A stretch of DNA of 38,318 nt from T1Sed10-7 sp047921175 (GCA_047921175.1 JBLRWQ010000026.1:1-38318), one strand, 5' to 3'; counted from the first letter of the stretch, positions 1 to 7,036 are shown. Notes: a model not told the origin generated them from the letters alone. Made by a program: numbers and translations.

Positions 1-421
1 GCAGGTTGGGGCCGGACCCGTCCGGCCAGGTCAGGGTCTGCTCGATGCACCACAGGTACTCGGCCTCGGTCTCGCCCTTCCAGGCGAAGACCGGGGTGCC
101 GGCGGCGGCGACCGCGGCGGCCGCCTCGTCCTGGGTGGAGAAGATGTTGCAGGAGGACCAGCGCACGGAGGCGCCGAGCTCCTGCAGGGTCTCGATCAGC
201 ACGGCGGTCTGCACGGTCATGTGCAGGCAGCCGGCGATGCGCGCTCCCGCGAGCGGCTTGCTGTCGGCGAAGCGTTCGCGGAGCGCCATCAGGCCGGGCA
301 TCTCGCGCTCGGCGAGGCCGATCTCCTTGCGGCCCCACTCGGCCAGGGAGAGGTCGGCGACCTCGAAGTCCTGGTCGGGGTAGCGCCGGGGGCGGATGTC
401 GGTGTCGGTGGGCTGGCTCAC
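1..421 (-). CDS. ahcY: S-adenosylhomocysteinase, N-terminal part (cut by window edge)
   Basis: The visible 140 residues are the N-terminal portion of adenosylhomocysteinase, the cytosolic enzyme that splits S-adenosylhomocysteine into adenosine and homocysteine in the methyl cycle. Family signatures are seen in order: DLSLAEWGRKEI near residue 21, AGCLHMTVQTAVLIETL near residue 60, and WSSCNIFSTQDEAAAA near residue 85. The rest of the substrate domain and the NAD-binding domain lie beyond base 1. The start is a GTG at 421-419, preceded by GAGGAG at a normal distance; the protein opens with MSQPTDTDIRPRRYPDQDF. It lies downstream of aat on the same strand with a 159-base gap holding two perfect hairpins. 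I looked for an SAH riboswitch in that gap and did not find one. Confidence 0.95.
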   Translation of the reverse strand, partial: MSQPTDTDIRPRRYPDQDFEVADLSLAEWGRKEIGLAEREMPGLMALRERFADSKPLAGARIAGCLHMTVQTAVLIETLQELGASVRWSSCNIFSTQDEAAAAVAAAGTPVFAWKGETEAEYLWCIEQTLTWPDGSGPNL

Positions 422-482
422 GTCAGCTCCTCAGGGTCGAAGGGAGGTCGCGGCGGTGGCGGGTCGACCGCCGGCACGTGCG

Positions 483-510
483 GGTCCCGGCAGGCGACGT
501 GGCCGGGACC
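483..510. repeat. Inverted repeat in the aat-ahcY gap
   Basis: The arms GGTCCCGGC and GCCGGGACC are perfect 9-base inverted copies around a 10-base loop. On the minus strand it lies 71 bases past the aat stop and 62 bases before the ahcY start. There is no T tract, so it could be a leader hairpin of ahcY or part of a Rho-assisted end of aat. Confidence 0.5.
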
Positions 511-534
511 GTCAGGCAAGGTCCGGGTCCGTCG

Positions 535-553
535 GCGCACCGGATCGGTGCGC
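535..553 (-). terminator. Terminator-like hairpin after aat
   Basis: GCGCACCG and CGGTGCGC form a perfect 8-base stem with a 3-base loop, starting 27 bases after the aat stop codon. No run of T follows on the minus strand. It is therefore a hairpin of the kind common at gene ends in GC-rich actinobacteria rather than a classical intrinsic terminator. Confidence 0.4.
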
Positions 554-580
554 GGCGAGGGAAGGCCGGGCTCGGCGTCC

Positions 581-1357
581 TCACGCGCCCAGTGTGCCCG
601 ACATCTCGAGCGACGTCACGGACCGCCGGTGCAGGGCGAGACGCACGTCGTCGTCGCGGTGGGTGGCCAGCCGGGCGAGGAACGCCGCGCGCGGCAGCTC
701 CACCGCACCGAGGCGGGCGAGGTGGTCGGTCAGCAGCTGCACGTCGAGGAGCAGCCCCCCGGCGGCGCTGAGCCGGTCGAGCAGGTCCAGCAGCGCCACC
801 TTCGAGGCGTCGCTGCGCCGGTGGAACATCGACTCCCCCGTGACGATGCCGCCCACCTGCACGCCGTAGATCCCGCCGATGAGCGCGGAACCCTCCCACA
901 CCTCGACGCTGTGGACCCAGCCGAGCTCGTGCAGGCGCAGGTAGGCGCGCTGCATGGCCGAGGTGATCCAGGTGCCCTCGGCACGGTCCTCGGCGCAGGC
1001 GGCGATGACCGCGGCGGTCGCGGTGTCCACGGTGGTGGTCCAGCCGCAGCGTCGCAGGGTGCGCCGGAGGCTCCGGGAGACGTGCATGCCCCCCGGCAGC
1101 AGCACCCCGCGGGGATCGGGCGAGAACCACGGCAGGGCGACCCCGTCGTGGGGCCACGGGAAGATCCCGTGCCGGTAGGCGTCCACCAGCGTCGCCGGGA
1201 GCAGGTCCGCGCCGAACCCGACCAGACCGTCCCCGTCCTCCGGCTCCGGCCAGTCCCACACCGACGGCGGGACCGGCCGCGGCGGCCGCGCGGTCGTGCC
1301 CTGCCGGGTGAGCGACCGGGGCTCGCGCCCCGGCGCCTGGCGACCCTCCACCTCCAC
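581..1357 (-). CDS. aat: Leucyl/phenylalanyl-tRNA-protein transferase
   Basis: This enzyme moves Leu or Phe from aminoacyl-tRNA onto proteins with N-terminal Arg or Lys, making N-degrons read by ClpS. The 258-residue frame matches the family throughout: GFGADLLPATLVDAYRHGIFPW (residues about 47-68), LPWFSPDPRGVLLP, the mid-protein block WITSAMQRAYLRLHELGWVHSVEVW, and GGIYGVQVGGIVTGESMFHR followed by ASKVALLDLLDRL. A GTG at 1357 is used; another GTG two codons later is equally possible, and the first 35 residues are a proline-rich extension of low conservation. It is divergent from the exonuclease-murJ pair and shares a short promoter region with it. clpS lies about 4 kb away, which supports a working N-degron pathway. 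The family is well known in proteobacteria and less usual in actinobacteria. Confidence 0.93.
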   Translation of the reverse strand: MEVEGRQAPGREPRSLTRQGTTARPPRPVPPSVWDWPEPEDGDGLVGFGADLLPATLVDAYRHGIFPWPHDGVALPWFSPDPRGVLLPGGMHVSRSLRRTLRRCGWTTTVDTATAAVIAACAEDRAEGTWITSAMQRAYLRLHELGWVHSVEVWEGSALIGGIYGVQVGGIVTGESMFHRRSDASKVALLDLLDRLSAAGGLLLDVQLLTDHLARLGAVELPRAAFLARLATHRDDDVRLALHRRSVTSLEMSGTLGA

Positions 1358-1385
1358 AGCGCCTCCGTCGTGCCGGAACCCCCGG

Positions 1386-1406
1386 ACGGTAGCCGTGGAC
1401 TACCGT
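1386..1406. promoter_or_regulatory. Divergent promoter/operator between aat and the exonuclease gene
   Basis: ACGGTAG and CTACCGT are perfect 7-base inverted arms around a 7-base centre. Each arm contains a TACCGT hexamer fitting a TAnnnT -10 element: minus strand 1391-1386 for aat and plus strand 1401-1406 for the exonuclease. Neither has a clear -35. The two -10 boxes are so close that polymerases would exclude one another, and one regulator on the repeat could affect both sides. Function is inferred. Confidence 0.45.
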
Positions 1407-1431
1407 GCGCCTGCGGACCAGGAGCGACGAC

Positions 1432-2322
1432 GTGGGCGATCGGGCAGCGCGGCTGCACCTCGTGGACGGCACCTACGAGCTGTTCCGGGCCCACTTCTCC
1501 AAGCGGCCGGCCCGGACCGCACCCGACGGGCGCGACGTCAAGGCCACCGTGGGACTCGTGGCCAGCCTGCTGGCGCTGCTGGCGGACGAGGCGGAGGCCG
1601 TCACCCACCTCGGGGTCGCCTTCGACCGGCCGATCGAGAGCTGGCGCAACGACCGGTTCGCGGGCTACAAGAGCTCGGAGGGGGTCGATCCCGCGCTGCT
1701 GGCCCAGCTCGAGGGTGCCGAGCAGGCCGTGGCGGCCCTCGGGGTCCACGTCTGGCGGGGCATCGAGGTGGAGGCCGACGACCTGCTGGCCGCCGCGGCG
1801 GTCCAGCTCGCTGACGAGGTCGACCAGGTCCGGCTGCTGACCCCGGACAAGGACCTGGCGCAGGTGGTGCGCGGTGAGCGGATCGTGCAGGTCGACCGCC
1901 TACGGGACACCGTGCGCGACGAGGCGGGGGTCAACGAGCGGTTCGGGGTCCCGCCCACCTCGGTGCCCGACCTGCTGGCCCTGGTCGGCGACGATGCGGA
2001 CGGGATCCCCGGCCTCGCAGGCATCGGGGCGAAGACGGCGGCGGTGCTGCTGGCCCGCTACGGCGAGCTGACCGCGATCCCCGCCGACCCCGCCGACTGG
2101 GACGTGCCCGTGCGTGGGGCGACCCGGATCGCCGCGACGCTGACCGAGCGGCGCGAGGAGGCGCTGCGCTACCGCGAGCTGACCCGCCTGGTGACGGACC
2201 TGGACCTCGGGGTGGGGCTGGCCGACCTCGCGCACCGGGGGGTCCCGCGCGAACGCTTCCTGGCCTGGTGTGACGCGCTCGGGGTCGGGCAGCTGCGGGA
2301 CCGCCCGCAGCGCTGGGCATGA
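1432..2322 (+). CDS. 5'-3' exonuclease of the FEN/PIN type
   Basis: This is a standalone nuclease related to the 5' nuclease domain of DNA polymerase I, acting on 5' flaps and RNA primers. The N-terminal acidic block LHLVDGTYELFRAHF, the arch region with FDRPIESWRNDRFAGYK, the acidic metal cluster IEVEADDLLA, LLTPDKDLAQVV, and the helix-hairpin-helix DNA-binding segment GDDADGIPGLAGIGAKTAAVLL are seen in the usual order. The GTG at 1432 is chosen because AGGAG ends 7 bases before it; an in-frame GTG at 1405 lacks such a site and falls inside the promoter repeat. The product is 296 residues. It overlaps murJ by four bases (ATGA). A similar gene lies beside helY and a dipeptidase in Mycobacterium (Rv2090), so linkage to this neighbourhood is not unique. 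Confidence 0.9.
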   Translation: MGDRAARLHLVDGTYELFRAHFSKRPARTAPDGRDVKATVGLVASLLALLADEAEAVTHLGVAFDRPIESWRNDRFAGYKSSEGVDPALLAQLEGAEQAVAALGVHVWRGIEVEADDLLAAAAVQLADEVDQVRLLTPDKDLAQVVRGERIVQVDRLRDTVRDEAGVNERFGVPPTSVPDLLALVGDDADGIPGLAGIGAKTAAVLLARYGELTAIPADPADWDVPVRGATRIAATLTERREEALRYRELTRLVTDLDLGVGLADLAHRGVPRERFLAWCDALGVGQLRDRPQRWA

Positions 2323-4055
2323 GCGAGCTTCCGCCCACGCCACCCCCGCCGGACGACGGGGACGGCGACGGGGACGACCACGGTGTCGGGGCGATGCGCC
2401 GCAACTCGACCCTGATCGCGGCCGGGATCGCCCTGTCGCGCGTCTCCGGCCTGCTCCGGGACGTGGTGCTGGCCTTCTTCCTCGGCGCGAACGTCGGCGC
2501 GGACGCCTTCCGTGCGGCGCTGAAGATCCCGAACCTGCTCCAGAACCTGCTCGGCGAGGGGGTGCTGTCCGCCTCGTTCATCCCGAGCTACAGCCGGCTG
2601 TTGGCCGAGGAGCGGGAGGAGGACGCGGGGCGGCTCGCCGGTGCCGTGCTCGGCCTGCTGACCGTGCTGATCGGGATCCTGGTCCTGCTCGGGATGGTGC
2701 TCGCCGGGCCGCTCGTGCGGGTGCTGACCCCGGGGTTCTCCGGCGAGCGCCTGGAGCTGACGGTGCTGCTGGTGCGCATCATGTTCCCCGGCATCGGCTT
2801 CATGGTGCTGTCCGCCTGGTGCCTGGGCGTGCTGAACGCCCACCGCCGTTTCTTCCTGTCCTACGTCGCTCCGGTGCTGTGGAACCTCGGCATCCTGGTG
2901 ACGCTCGTGTCCCTCGCGCTGACCGAGGTGACCCGCCCGGCGGTGGCCGCCGGCATCGGGGTCGTGGTGGGCGGCGCGGCGCAGCTCGCCGTGCAGCTGC
3001 CCCGGGTCCGGCGCGTGCTCCGTGGCACGCTGCGGGTGTCGCTCGACCGCACCGTCACCGGGGTGCGCACCGTGCTCCGCGCGTTCGGGCCGGTGGTGCT
3101 CGGACGCGGCGCCCTGCAGGTGGCGGCGCTGGTGGAGCTGGCCGCGGCCTCGCTGCTGGCGGTGGGGGCCGTGGCGGTGCTCGGCTACGCGCAGACCCTC
3201 TACCTGCTGCCCATCGCCCTGTTCGGCATGAGCGTGGCCGCGGCGGAACTGCCGGAGCTGTCGACCCTGGACGCGCGTGGCCGGGCGGCGCTGACCGCCC
3301 GGCTGGATACGGGGCTGGCCCGCAGCGCGTTCTTCGCGCTCGCCGCCACCGTCGGCTACCTCGTCGTCGGGACGGACCTGGTGACCGTGCTGTTCGGACG
3401 CGGGGCCTTCGACGCCGAGACGTCCTTCCAGGTCGCGGTCGTGCTCGGCTTCTACAGCCTGGGCCTCGTCCCGGCCACGGCCTCGCGGCTGCTGCAGTCG
3501 GTGCTGTACGCCGAGGACGACACCCGCACCCCGGCGTTGTACGCCGTCGCCCGGGTCGCCGTCGCCCTGACGGTGGCGGTCCCGCTCATGCTCAACCTGG
3601 ATCGGCTCGTGGTGGACCTCGCGCAGCCGGCCGGGTTCGCGCTGGCCGAGGGGGCACGGCTACCGACGCTGGCCCCGGTCGACGCGTCGCTGCGGGCGGT
3701 CGAGGTGAACCAGCTGCGGCTGGGCACGGTGGGTCTGGCCATCGGCAACGCGCTCGGCTCCTGGGTCGAGTACCTGCTGCTCAGGCGGGCGGTCGGGCGT
3801 CGGACCGGGTCGCGGCCGCGGTTGGCGGGCGGGACCGGCGGCCGCCTGACCGTCGTGGTCGTCGCGCTGGTCGTGCTCGTGCCGGTGGTGGCCGGGCAGC
3901 TGCCCGCCGAGGTGGCCGCGCTGCCGCGGCTGGTGGTCGTCGGCGGCGCGAGCGGCCTGGTCTACCTGCTGGCCGGCTGGCTGCTGCGGGTGCCCGAGGC
4001 CGAGGCGCTGCTGCGGCGGGTGGGGCTCCGGCGCCGGCCGGCGGTCAGCCGGTGA
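2319..4055 (+). CDS. murJ: Lipid II flippase MurJ (MviN family)
   Basis: MurJ moves the peptidoglycan precursor lipid II across the cytoplasmic membrane. The 578-residue protein starts with a cytosolic Pro/Asp-rich tail (residues 1-27). The family opening follows, MRRNSTLIAAGIALSRVSGLLRDVVLAFFLGA, and then GADAFRAALKIPNLLQNLLGEGVLSASFIPSYS, the most conserved block of MviN. About 14 hydrophobic segments run through the rest, with a charged loop near residues 430-460. The start ATG overlaps the exonuclease stop (ATGA), indicating translational coupling. The 3' end overlaps the convergent LLM oxidoreductase gene by 11 bases. Unlike mycobacterial MurJ (MviN), there is no fused pseudokinase domain. 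Confidence 0.95.
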   Translation: MSELPPTPPPPDDGDGDGDDHGVGAMRRNSTLIAAGIALSRVSGLLRDVVLAFFLGANVGADAFRAALKIPNLLQNLLGEGVLSASFIPSYSRLLAEEREEDAGRLAGAVLGLLTVLIGILVLLGMVLAGPLVRVLTPGFSGERLELTVLLVRIMFPGIGFMVLSAWCLGVLNAHRRFFLSYVAPVLWNLGILVTLVSLALTEVTRPAVAAGIGVVVGGAAQLAVQLPRVRRVLRGTLRVSLDRTVTGVRTVLRAFGPVVLGRGALQVAALVELAAASLLAVGAVAVLGYAQTLYLLPIALFGMSVAAAELPELSTLDARGRAALTARLDTGLARSAFFALAATVGYLVVGTDLVTVLFGRGAFDAETSFQVAVVLGFYSLGLVPATASRLLQSVLYAEDDTRTPALYAVARVAVALTVAVPLMLNLDRLVVDLAQPAGFALAEGARLPTLAPVDASLRAVEVNQLRLGTVGLAIGNALGSWVEYLLLRRAVGRRTGSRPRLAGGTGGRLTVVVVALVVLVPVVAGQLPAEVAALPRLVVVGGASGLVYLLAGWLLRVPEAEALLRRVGLRRRPAVSR

Positions 4056-5043
4056 GGTGGTCGAGCGAGCGGACCACCGTCTGGATGTCGGCGACGGGGT
4101 CGTCCACGACCACCACCCGGGCGACCAGCTGGTCGAGCCCCGCCGCCGCGTAGCGTTCCAACGCCTCGCCCGGATCGTCCTCCCAGCTGCCCGCCCAGCC
4201 GAGGTCCTGCAGCGTCTCGGCGCCCAGGGCCTCGGCCAGCGCCGAGGCATCGCCACCCGCGCGTCGCGCCGCCCGTGCCCGTGCCAGCGCCTCGCCGTGG
4301 CCCTGACGCTCGAGGTGGGCCCGATAGGCCGGTAGTGCGCCGTAGGTGCCGATCTGGGCGGCAAGGGCCGCCCGGGCTGCGGCGGCGTCGCGGTGGACGG
4401 CGACCCGCACGTAGGACGCCACCTCGACGGTGGCGGGGTCACGGCCGGCTGCGGCCGCGGCGCGCCGGACCCGCCCGGCCGCCTCGGCGACGGCCGCGGG
4501 GCCGGCCCAGTTCAGCAGCACCCCGTCGGCGTGCGTGCCGGCCAGCTCCAGCATCCTGGGGCCCATCGCGGCCAGGTAGCGACGGGTCGCGGGGGGCCGC
4601 GGGGTGATGGCCAGCCGGAACCGCTCCGAGCCAAGCACGGTCCCCGGGTGGTCGGTCCGCTCCCCCGCCTCGATCGCGGCCAGCACCGTCAGCAGCTCGC
4701 GGCTGGCGGTGAGCGGGCGGCGCACCTCGGCACCGTGCCAGGGGCCCATGGTGCCCGGGTGGCTCACCCCCAGCCCGAGCAGGAACCGCCCGCCGGAGAG
4801 CTCCTGCAGCGTCGCGCACGCCATGGCGAGCTGGGCCGGGCTGCGCGTCCAGATCGGCGCGACCCCGACCCCCACCTCCAGCCGGGTGGTCGCCGCCGCC
4901 CAGGCCTGGCACAGCAGGAGCGCATCCCGCCCGCTGGCCTCGTTGGTCCACAGGGACGTGAAGCCGGCCTCCTCGATGTCCGCCGCGAGGCGTTGCTGGA
5001 CCGCGACCGGGAGGTCCTCGCTGACGCCGATGCCGAGCCGCAC
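4045..5043 (-). CDS. LLM-class (probably F420-dependent) oxidoreductase
   Basis: This is a TIM-barrel luciferase-like flavin-type oxidoreductase. Seen are RLGIGVSEDLPVAVQQRLAADIEEAGFTSLWTNE at the N terminus, VGVGVAPIWTRSPAQLAMACATLQELSGGRFLLGLGVSHP in the middle (the characteristic GRFLLGLG), and AAMGPRMLELAGTHADGVLLNW. These fit the actinobacterial F420-dependent subgroup, but the cofactor cannot be proved from sequence alone and the substrate is unknown. GTG codons at 5049 and 5043 are both possible; the second is taken because GGGGAGGG sits at the right distance, while the first would give a GTGA overlap with the DUF2017 stop. It is the last gene of the clpS-DUF2017 operon. It converges on murJ with an 11-base overlap. 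Confidence 0.85.
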   Translation of the reverse strand: MRLGIGVSEDLPVAVQQRLAADIEEAGFTSLWTNEASGRDALLLCQAWAAATTRLEVGVGVAPIWTRSPAQLAMACATLQELSGGRFLLGLGVSHPGTMGPWHGAEVRRPLTASRELLTVLAAIEAGERTDHPGTVLGSERFRLAITPRPPATRRYLAAMGPRMLELAGTHADGVLLNWAGPAAVAEAAGRVRRAAAAAGRDPATVEVASYVRVAVHRDAAAARAALAAQIGTYGALPAYRAHLERQGHGEALARARAARRAGGDASALAEALGAETLQDLGWAGSWEDDPGEALERYAAAGLDQLVARVVVVDDPVADIQTVVRSLDHLTG

Positions 5044-5045
5044 GG

Positions 5046-5537
5046 TCACCCCTCCCCGTCCAGCAGCGCGAGCAGCTGCTCCTGCCACCACCCGAGATGA
5101 TCCATCACCGCCAGCGGGACGGCCACCTCGTCGTCCTCGCCGACCCGCTCGCGGTCGATCGCCTCCACGTCGATGCGGGCCCCGATGGCGAGCCGGACGT
5201 CGTTGAGCACGGTGAGCAGCCGCAGCGGCTCGTCGTCGACGAGGTCGGCGACGAGCCGGCCCCGCAGCAGGCGGCCACGGTCGAGCAGCGCGACGACCTC
5301 CTCGAGGGCGGCGACGCGGTCCGCGAGCAGCGCATCCCCGATCAGATCACGCACCTCCGCGTCCGCCGCGGCGTCGCCGAGGACCGCGGGCGGGAAGAGC
5401 CGTGCGGTGACGGCGTCCTCGCGGGGTCCGTGGATCGCGGCGGCGAGGTCGTCGACGAGCTGGCGCAGCAGCACGACCTCCTGCCGGTGCAGGGTCCAGC
5501 GGATCGCCTCGCCGCGACGGCGGAAGGTCACGCTCAC
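5046..5537 (-). CDS. DUF2017 family protein
   Basis: This 163-residue protein opens with MSVTFRRRGEAIRWTLHRQEVVLLRQLVDDL and contains RLFPPAV, ADAEVRDLIGDALLADRVAALEEV and VLNDVRLAIGARIDVE. Together these match DUF2017, an actinobacterial family usually encoded directly beside clpS. Its biochemical role is unknown; the steady linkage suggests work with ClpS or Clp proteolysis, but this is inference. The start GTG overlaps the clpS stop (GTGA), with GGAGCG upstream. It is predicted to be soluble, mostly helical and acidic at its C-terminal half. The ending LGWWQEQLLALLDGEG is typical of the family. Confidence 0.85.
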   Translation of the reverse strand: MSVTFRRRGEAIRWTLHRQEVVLLRQLVDDLAAAIHGPREDAVTARLFPPAVLGDAAADAEVRDLIGDALLADRVAALEEVVALLDRGRLLRGRLVADLVDDEPLRLLTVLNDVRLAIGARIDVEAIDRERVGEDDEVAVPLAVMDHLGWWQEQLLALLDGEG

Positions 5538-5833
5538 GAGGCACGCTCCATCGTGGCCCGGAGGCCGTAGCGGTGCAGCTCGTGGACGTAGCGCTCCGCC
5601 TGCTCGCGCGGCTCGGAGGCGACCAGCGCACGGCCCTGCTCGTGGACCTCGAGCATGAGCTTGCGGGCGAGGTGGTCCGGGAAGCCGAAGACGCGCTTGA
5701 AGACGAACACGACGTAGGACATCAGGTTGACCGGATCGTCCCAGACGATCACGTCCCACGGCCGGTCGATGGCGAGCCGCTCGTCGGTGTCGGGTCGCTC
5801 CTCGCGCACCGGCGCAGACAGCGGACCGCTCAC
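5534..5833 (-). CDS. clpS: ATP-dependent Clp protease adaptor ClpS
   Basis: ClpS binds proteins with N-terminal Leu, Phe, Trp or Tyr and passes them to the Clp unfoldase. The 99-residue product has the family core: WDVIVWDDPVNLMSYVVFVFKRVFGF (residues about 26-51, with the pocket-forming DDPVN), then ARKLMLEVHEQGRALVASEPREQAERYVHELHRYGL, containing the HEQGRA region that holds the substrate-binding His. The GTG at 5833 is chosen because GGGAGGGAGG ends 5 bases before it; this gives the usual length, while the longer frame to 5902 would add 23 low-complexity residues. It is the first gene of the clpS-DUF2017-LLM operon. Aat in the same window makes ligands for it. Confidence 0.94.
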   Translation of the reverse strand: MSGPLSAPVREERPDTDERLAIDRPWDVIVWDDPVNLMSYVVFVFKRVFGFPDHLARKLMLEVHEQGRALVASEPREQAERYVHELHRYGLRATMERAS

Positions 5834-5861
5834 GACGACCTCCCTCCCGTCGATCGTGTGG

Positions 5862-5867
5862 ACCGTA
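5862..5867 (-). promoter_or_regulatory. Candidate -10 for the clpS operon
   Basis: TACGGT on the minus strand fits TAnnnT. It would give a start of transcription roughly 20 bases before the clpS GTG. No convincing -35 is seen, so support is limited to position and hexamer. Confidence 0.3.
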
Positions 5868-5903
5868 CCGGTCGGGGGCGCGGTCCCGCGCGGGGTCGCC
5901 ACG

Positions 5904-5929
5904 ACCTCCGGCGGCGTCGCACCGGAGGT
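5904..5929 (-). terminator. Terminator-like hairpin after the cold-shock gene
   Basis: ACCTCCGG and CCGGAGGT are perfect 8-base inverted arms around a 10-base loop. The hairpin starts 7 bases past the stop codon of the cold-shock gene and ahead of the clpS promoter candidate. No T tract follows. Confidence 0.45.
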
Positions 5930-5936
5930 GGCAGGC

Positions 5937-6245
5937 TCAGCGGCGCCGGCGGCGGGCCATGCGCCGCTGGCGCTCGACCTCCTCGAGCTCGTCCCAGGAG
6001 GGCGGGTTGGCCATCGTGCGGCCGACCGGGTTGGCCGCCGGGGCCGGCTTGGTCACCGTCACCCCGACGGCGTTGCGCCGGCGGCCCTCGGAGTCGGCCA
6101 GCTCGAAGCTGACCTCGTCCCCGACGCGCAGCACGCTGTCGCCGCTGACCTCGGTCCCGGCCACGTAGGCCTCGGAGCCGTCCTCGACGGTGATGAAGCC
6201 GAAACTGCGGTCGGCGTGGAAGACCTTGACGTGTCCGGTGGGCAT
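5937..6245 (-). CDS. Cold-shock domain protein with basic C-terminal tail
   Basis: Residues 1-66 form a cold-shock OB fold that binds single-stranded RNA or DNA. They open as MPTGHVKVFHADRSFGFITV, where DRSFGFI stands in for the usual KGFGFI of RNP1, and continue through VSFELADSEGRRRNAVGV. Residues 67-102 are an extension not found in minimal Csp proteins: a Pro/Ala linker, the segment PPSWDELEEVERQRRMARR and a terminal run of arginines. The tail could strengthen nucleic acid binding or dock the protein, but this is inference. ATG at 6245 is the only start that matches the family; GAGG lies about 11 bases before it. It is monocistronic, with a hairpin just after the stop and a long possible leader. 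Confidence 0.88.
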   Translation of the reverse strand: MPTGHVKVFHADRSFGFITVEDGSEAYVAGTEVSGDSVLRVGDEVSFELADSEGRRRNAVGVTVTKPAPAANPVGRTMANPPSWDELEEVERQRRMARRRRR

Positions 6246-6325
6246 GGGGCGCAGACCTCGGGGGTTTCGGGTTGGGCACGTCGCGGGTCGGCAGCACCAG
6301 GGGCCGCGTGGGAGCGGACGTGCAG

Positions 6326-6345
6326 GGGCACCCGGGGGGGTGCCC
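6326..6345 (-). repeat. GC-rich hairpin in the possible leader of the cold-shock mRNA
   Basis: GGGCACCC and GGGTGCCC are perfect 8-base inverted arms with a 4-base loop. It lies 66 bases past the DUF2384 stop and about 80 bases before the cold-shock gene start. It could end the upstream operon, or be a structural part of the cold-shock leader if transcription starts near 6352. No T tract follows. Confidence 0.4.
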
Positions 6346-6358
6346 GGAGCGAGGACCG

Positions 6359-6364
6359 AGGGTA
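6359..6364 (-). promoter_or_regulatory. Candidate -10 for the cold-shock gene
   Basis: TACCCT on the minus strand fits TAnnnT and would give a leader of about 105 bases that includes the 6326-6345 hairpin. No TAnnnT is closer to the start codon. Weak by itself. Confidence 0.25.
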
Positions 6365-6410
6365 GCGCCTGCCCCGGACCCACGGCGAGCGAGCGCGCCC
6401 GTGCCGCGGG

Positions 6411-6701
6411 TCAGCCCTGGGCGGCCGCCCAGGCCCGTGCGGCGTCAGCGACCTCGTCGTACCCGCCGGCGCACAGGGCGTCGACCGGCTGCGCTCCCTG
6501 CAGCCGTCGCTGCGGCGTCACGAGCCAGCGCGCCGCCTGCTCGTCGGGGACCCAGCCCTGCAGGACCCGCAGCACGTCCAGCGCGGCCTCGAGCGGCGTG
6601 TGGGTCCGGCCTCGGTCCGCCGCCACGAGCCGGTCCACGTCGGCGTCCCCGAGCAGCTCCCGCAGCTCCGCTTCGTCGTCGAGGGGGTCGTCGCGGTACA
6701 T
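6411..6701 (-). CDS. DUF2384-like (MbcA/ParS/Xre toxin-binding domain) protein
   Basis: This is a 96-residue acidic protein. The C-terminal half, ARWLVTPQRRLQGAQPVDAL followed by CAGGYDEVADAARAW, matches the short domain called DUF2384 or MbcA/ParS/Xre antitoxin C-terminal, including the typical W-L-x-T-P and the P-x-D-x-L after the loop. The first 45 residues are too short and too acidic for the Xre helix-turn-helix found in complete antitoxins of this family. No RES-type toxin is adjacent, so a classic toxin-antitoxin role is not supported. It is the last gene of a three-gene operon, starting 3 bases after the coiled-coil protein's stop. The protein may bind a partner through the same surface, but the function is unknown. 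Confidence 0.65.
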   Translation of the reverse strand: MYRDDPLDDEAELRELLGDADVDRLVAADRGRTHTPLEAALDVLRVLQGWVPDEQAARWLVTPQRRLQGAQPVDALCAGGYDEVADAARAWAAAQG

Positions 6702-6704
6702 CGC

Positions 6705-7034
6705 TCAGGCCCCGGACCGCAGCTGCTGGTGGGTGCGTTCACAGGCCTCGACGTAGGCCTCGGCGGCCAGGATGCGCTCCGGCAGGGACGCGGCCTCCTC
6801 GGCGAGCACCGCCAGGCGTTCGGTGACCGCCTGGGCGAGCGGTACCTCGCTGTGCCGGAGCGCGCGCAGCAGGCGACGGTCCACCCCGTCCCGCAGGGCG
6901 TCGGCCTCGCTCCTGGAGCGCCGCAGCCGCTGCGCCTCGGCGACGAGGTACTCCTCGTAGCGGCGCAGGGCGTCGAGCTCCTCACGTGCCCGGAGCAGCG
7001 TGAAGTAGGCGGCCTCGACCTCGTCGCGTGGCAT
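6705..7034 (-). CDS. Small helical coiled-coil protein, unknown function
   Basis: I do not recognise a family. The 109 residues are almost wholly charged and helix-forming, with Leu/Ala heptad spacing over residues about 8-100, and with no signal peptide, membrane segment or cysteine pattern. The N terminus is MPRDEVEAAYFTLLRAREEL and the C terminus VEACERTHQQLRSGA. ATG at 7034 follows CAGG at a workable distance and begins 2 bases after the SRPBCC stop. The DUF2384-like gene follows 3 bases downstream. The tight packing suggests all three proteins are made together. It may form a homodimer or bridge its neighbours, which is inference. Confidence 0.7.
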   Translation of the reverse strand: MPRDEVEAAYFTLLRAREELDALRRYEEYLVAEAQRLRRSRSEADALRDGVDRRLLRALRHSEVPLAQAVTERLAVLAEEAASLPERILAAEAYVEACERTHQQLRSGA

Positions 7035-7036
7035 CG

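Noticed and set aside
422..580. SAH riboswitch upstream of ahcY
   Set aside because: A GAGGAG block precedes the start, but the conserved pseudoknot core of the known SAH riboswitch is not visible, and the two hairpins present do not match its layout.
6411..7034. Toxin-antitoxin pair
   Set aside because: The DUF2384-like gene has no RES or other known toxin beside it; the neighbour is a plain coiled-coil protein.
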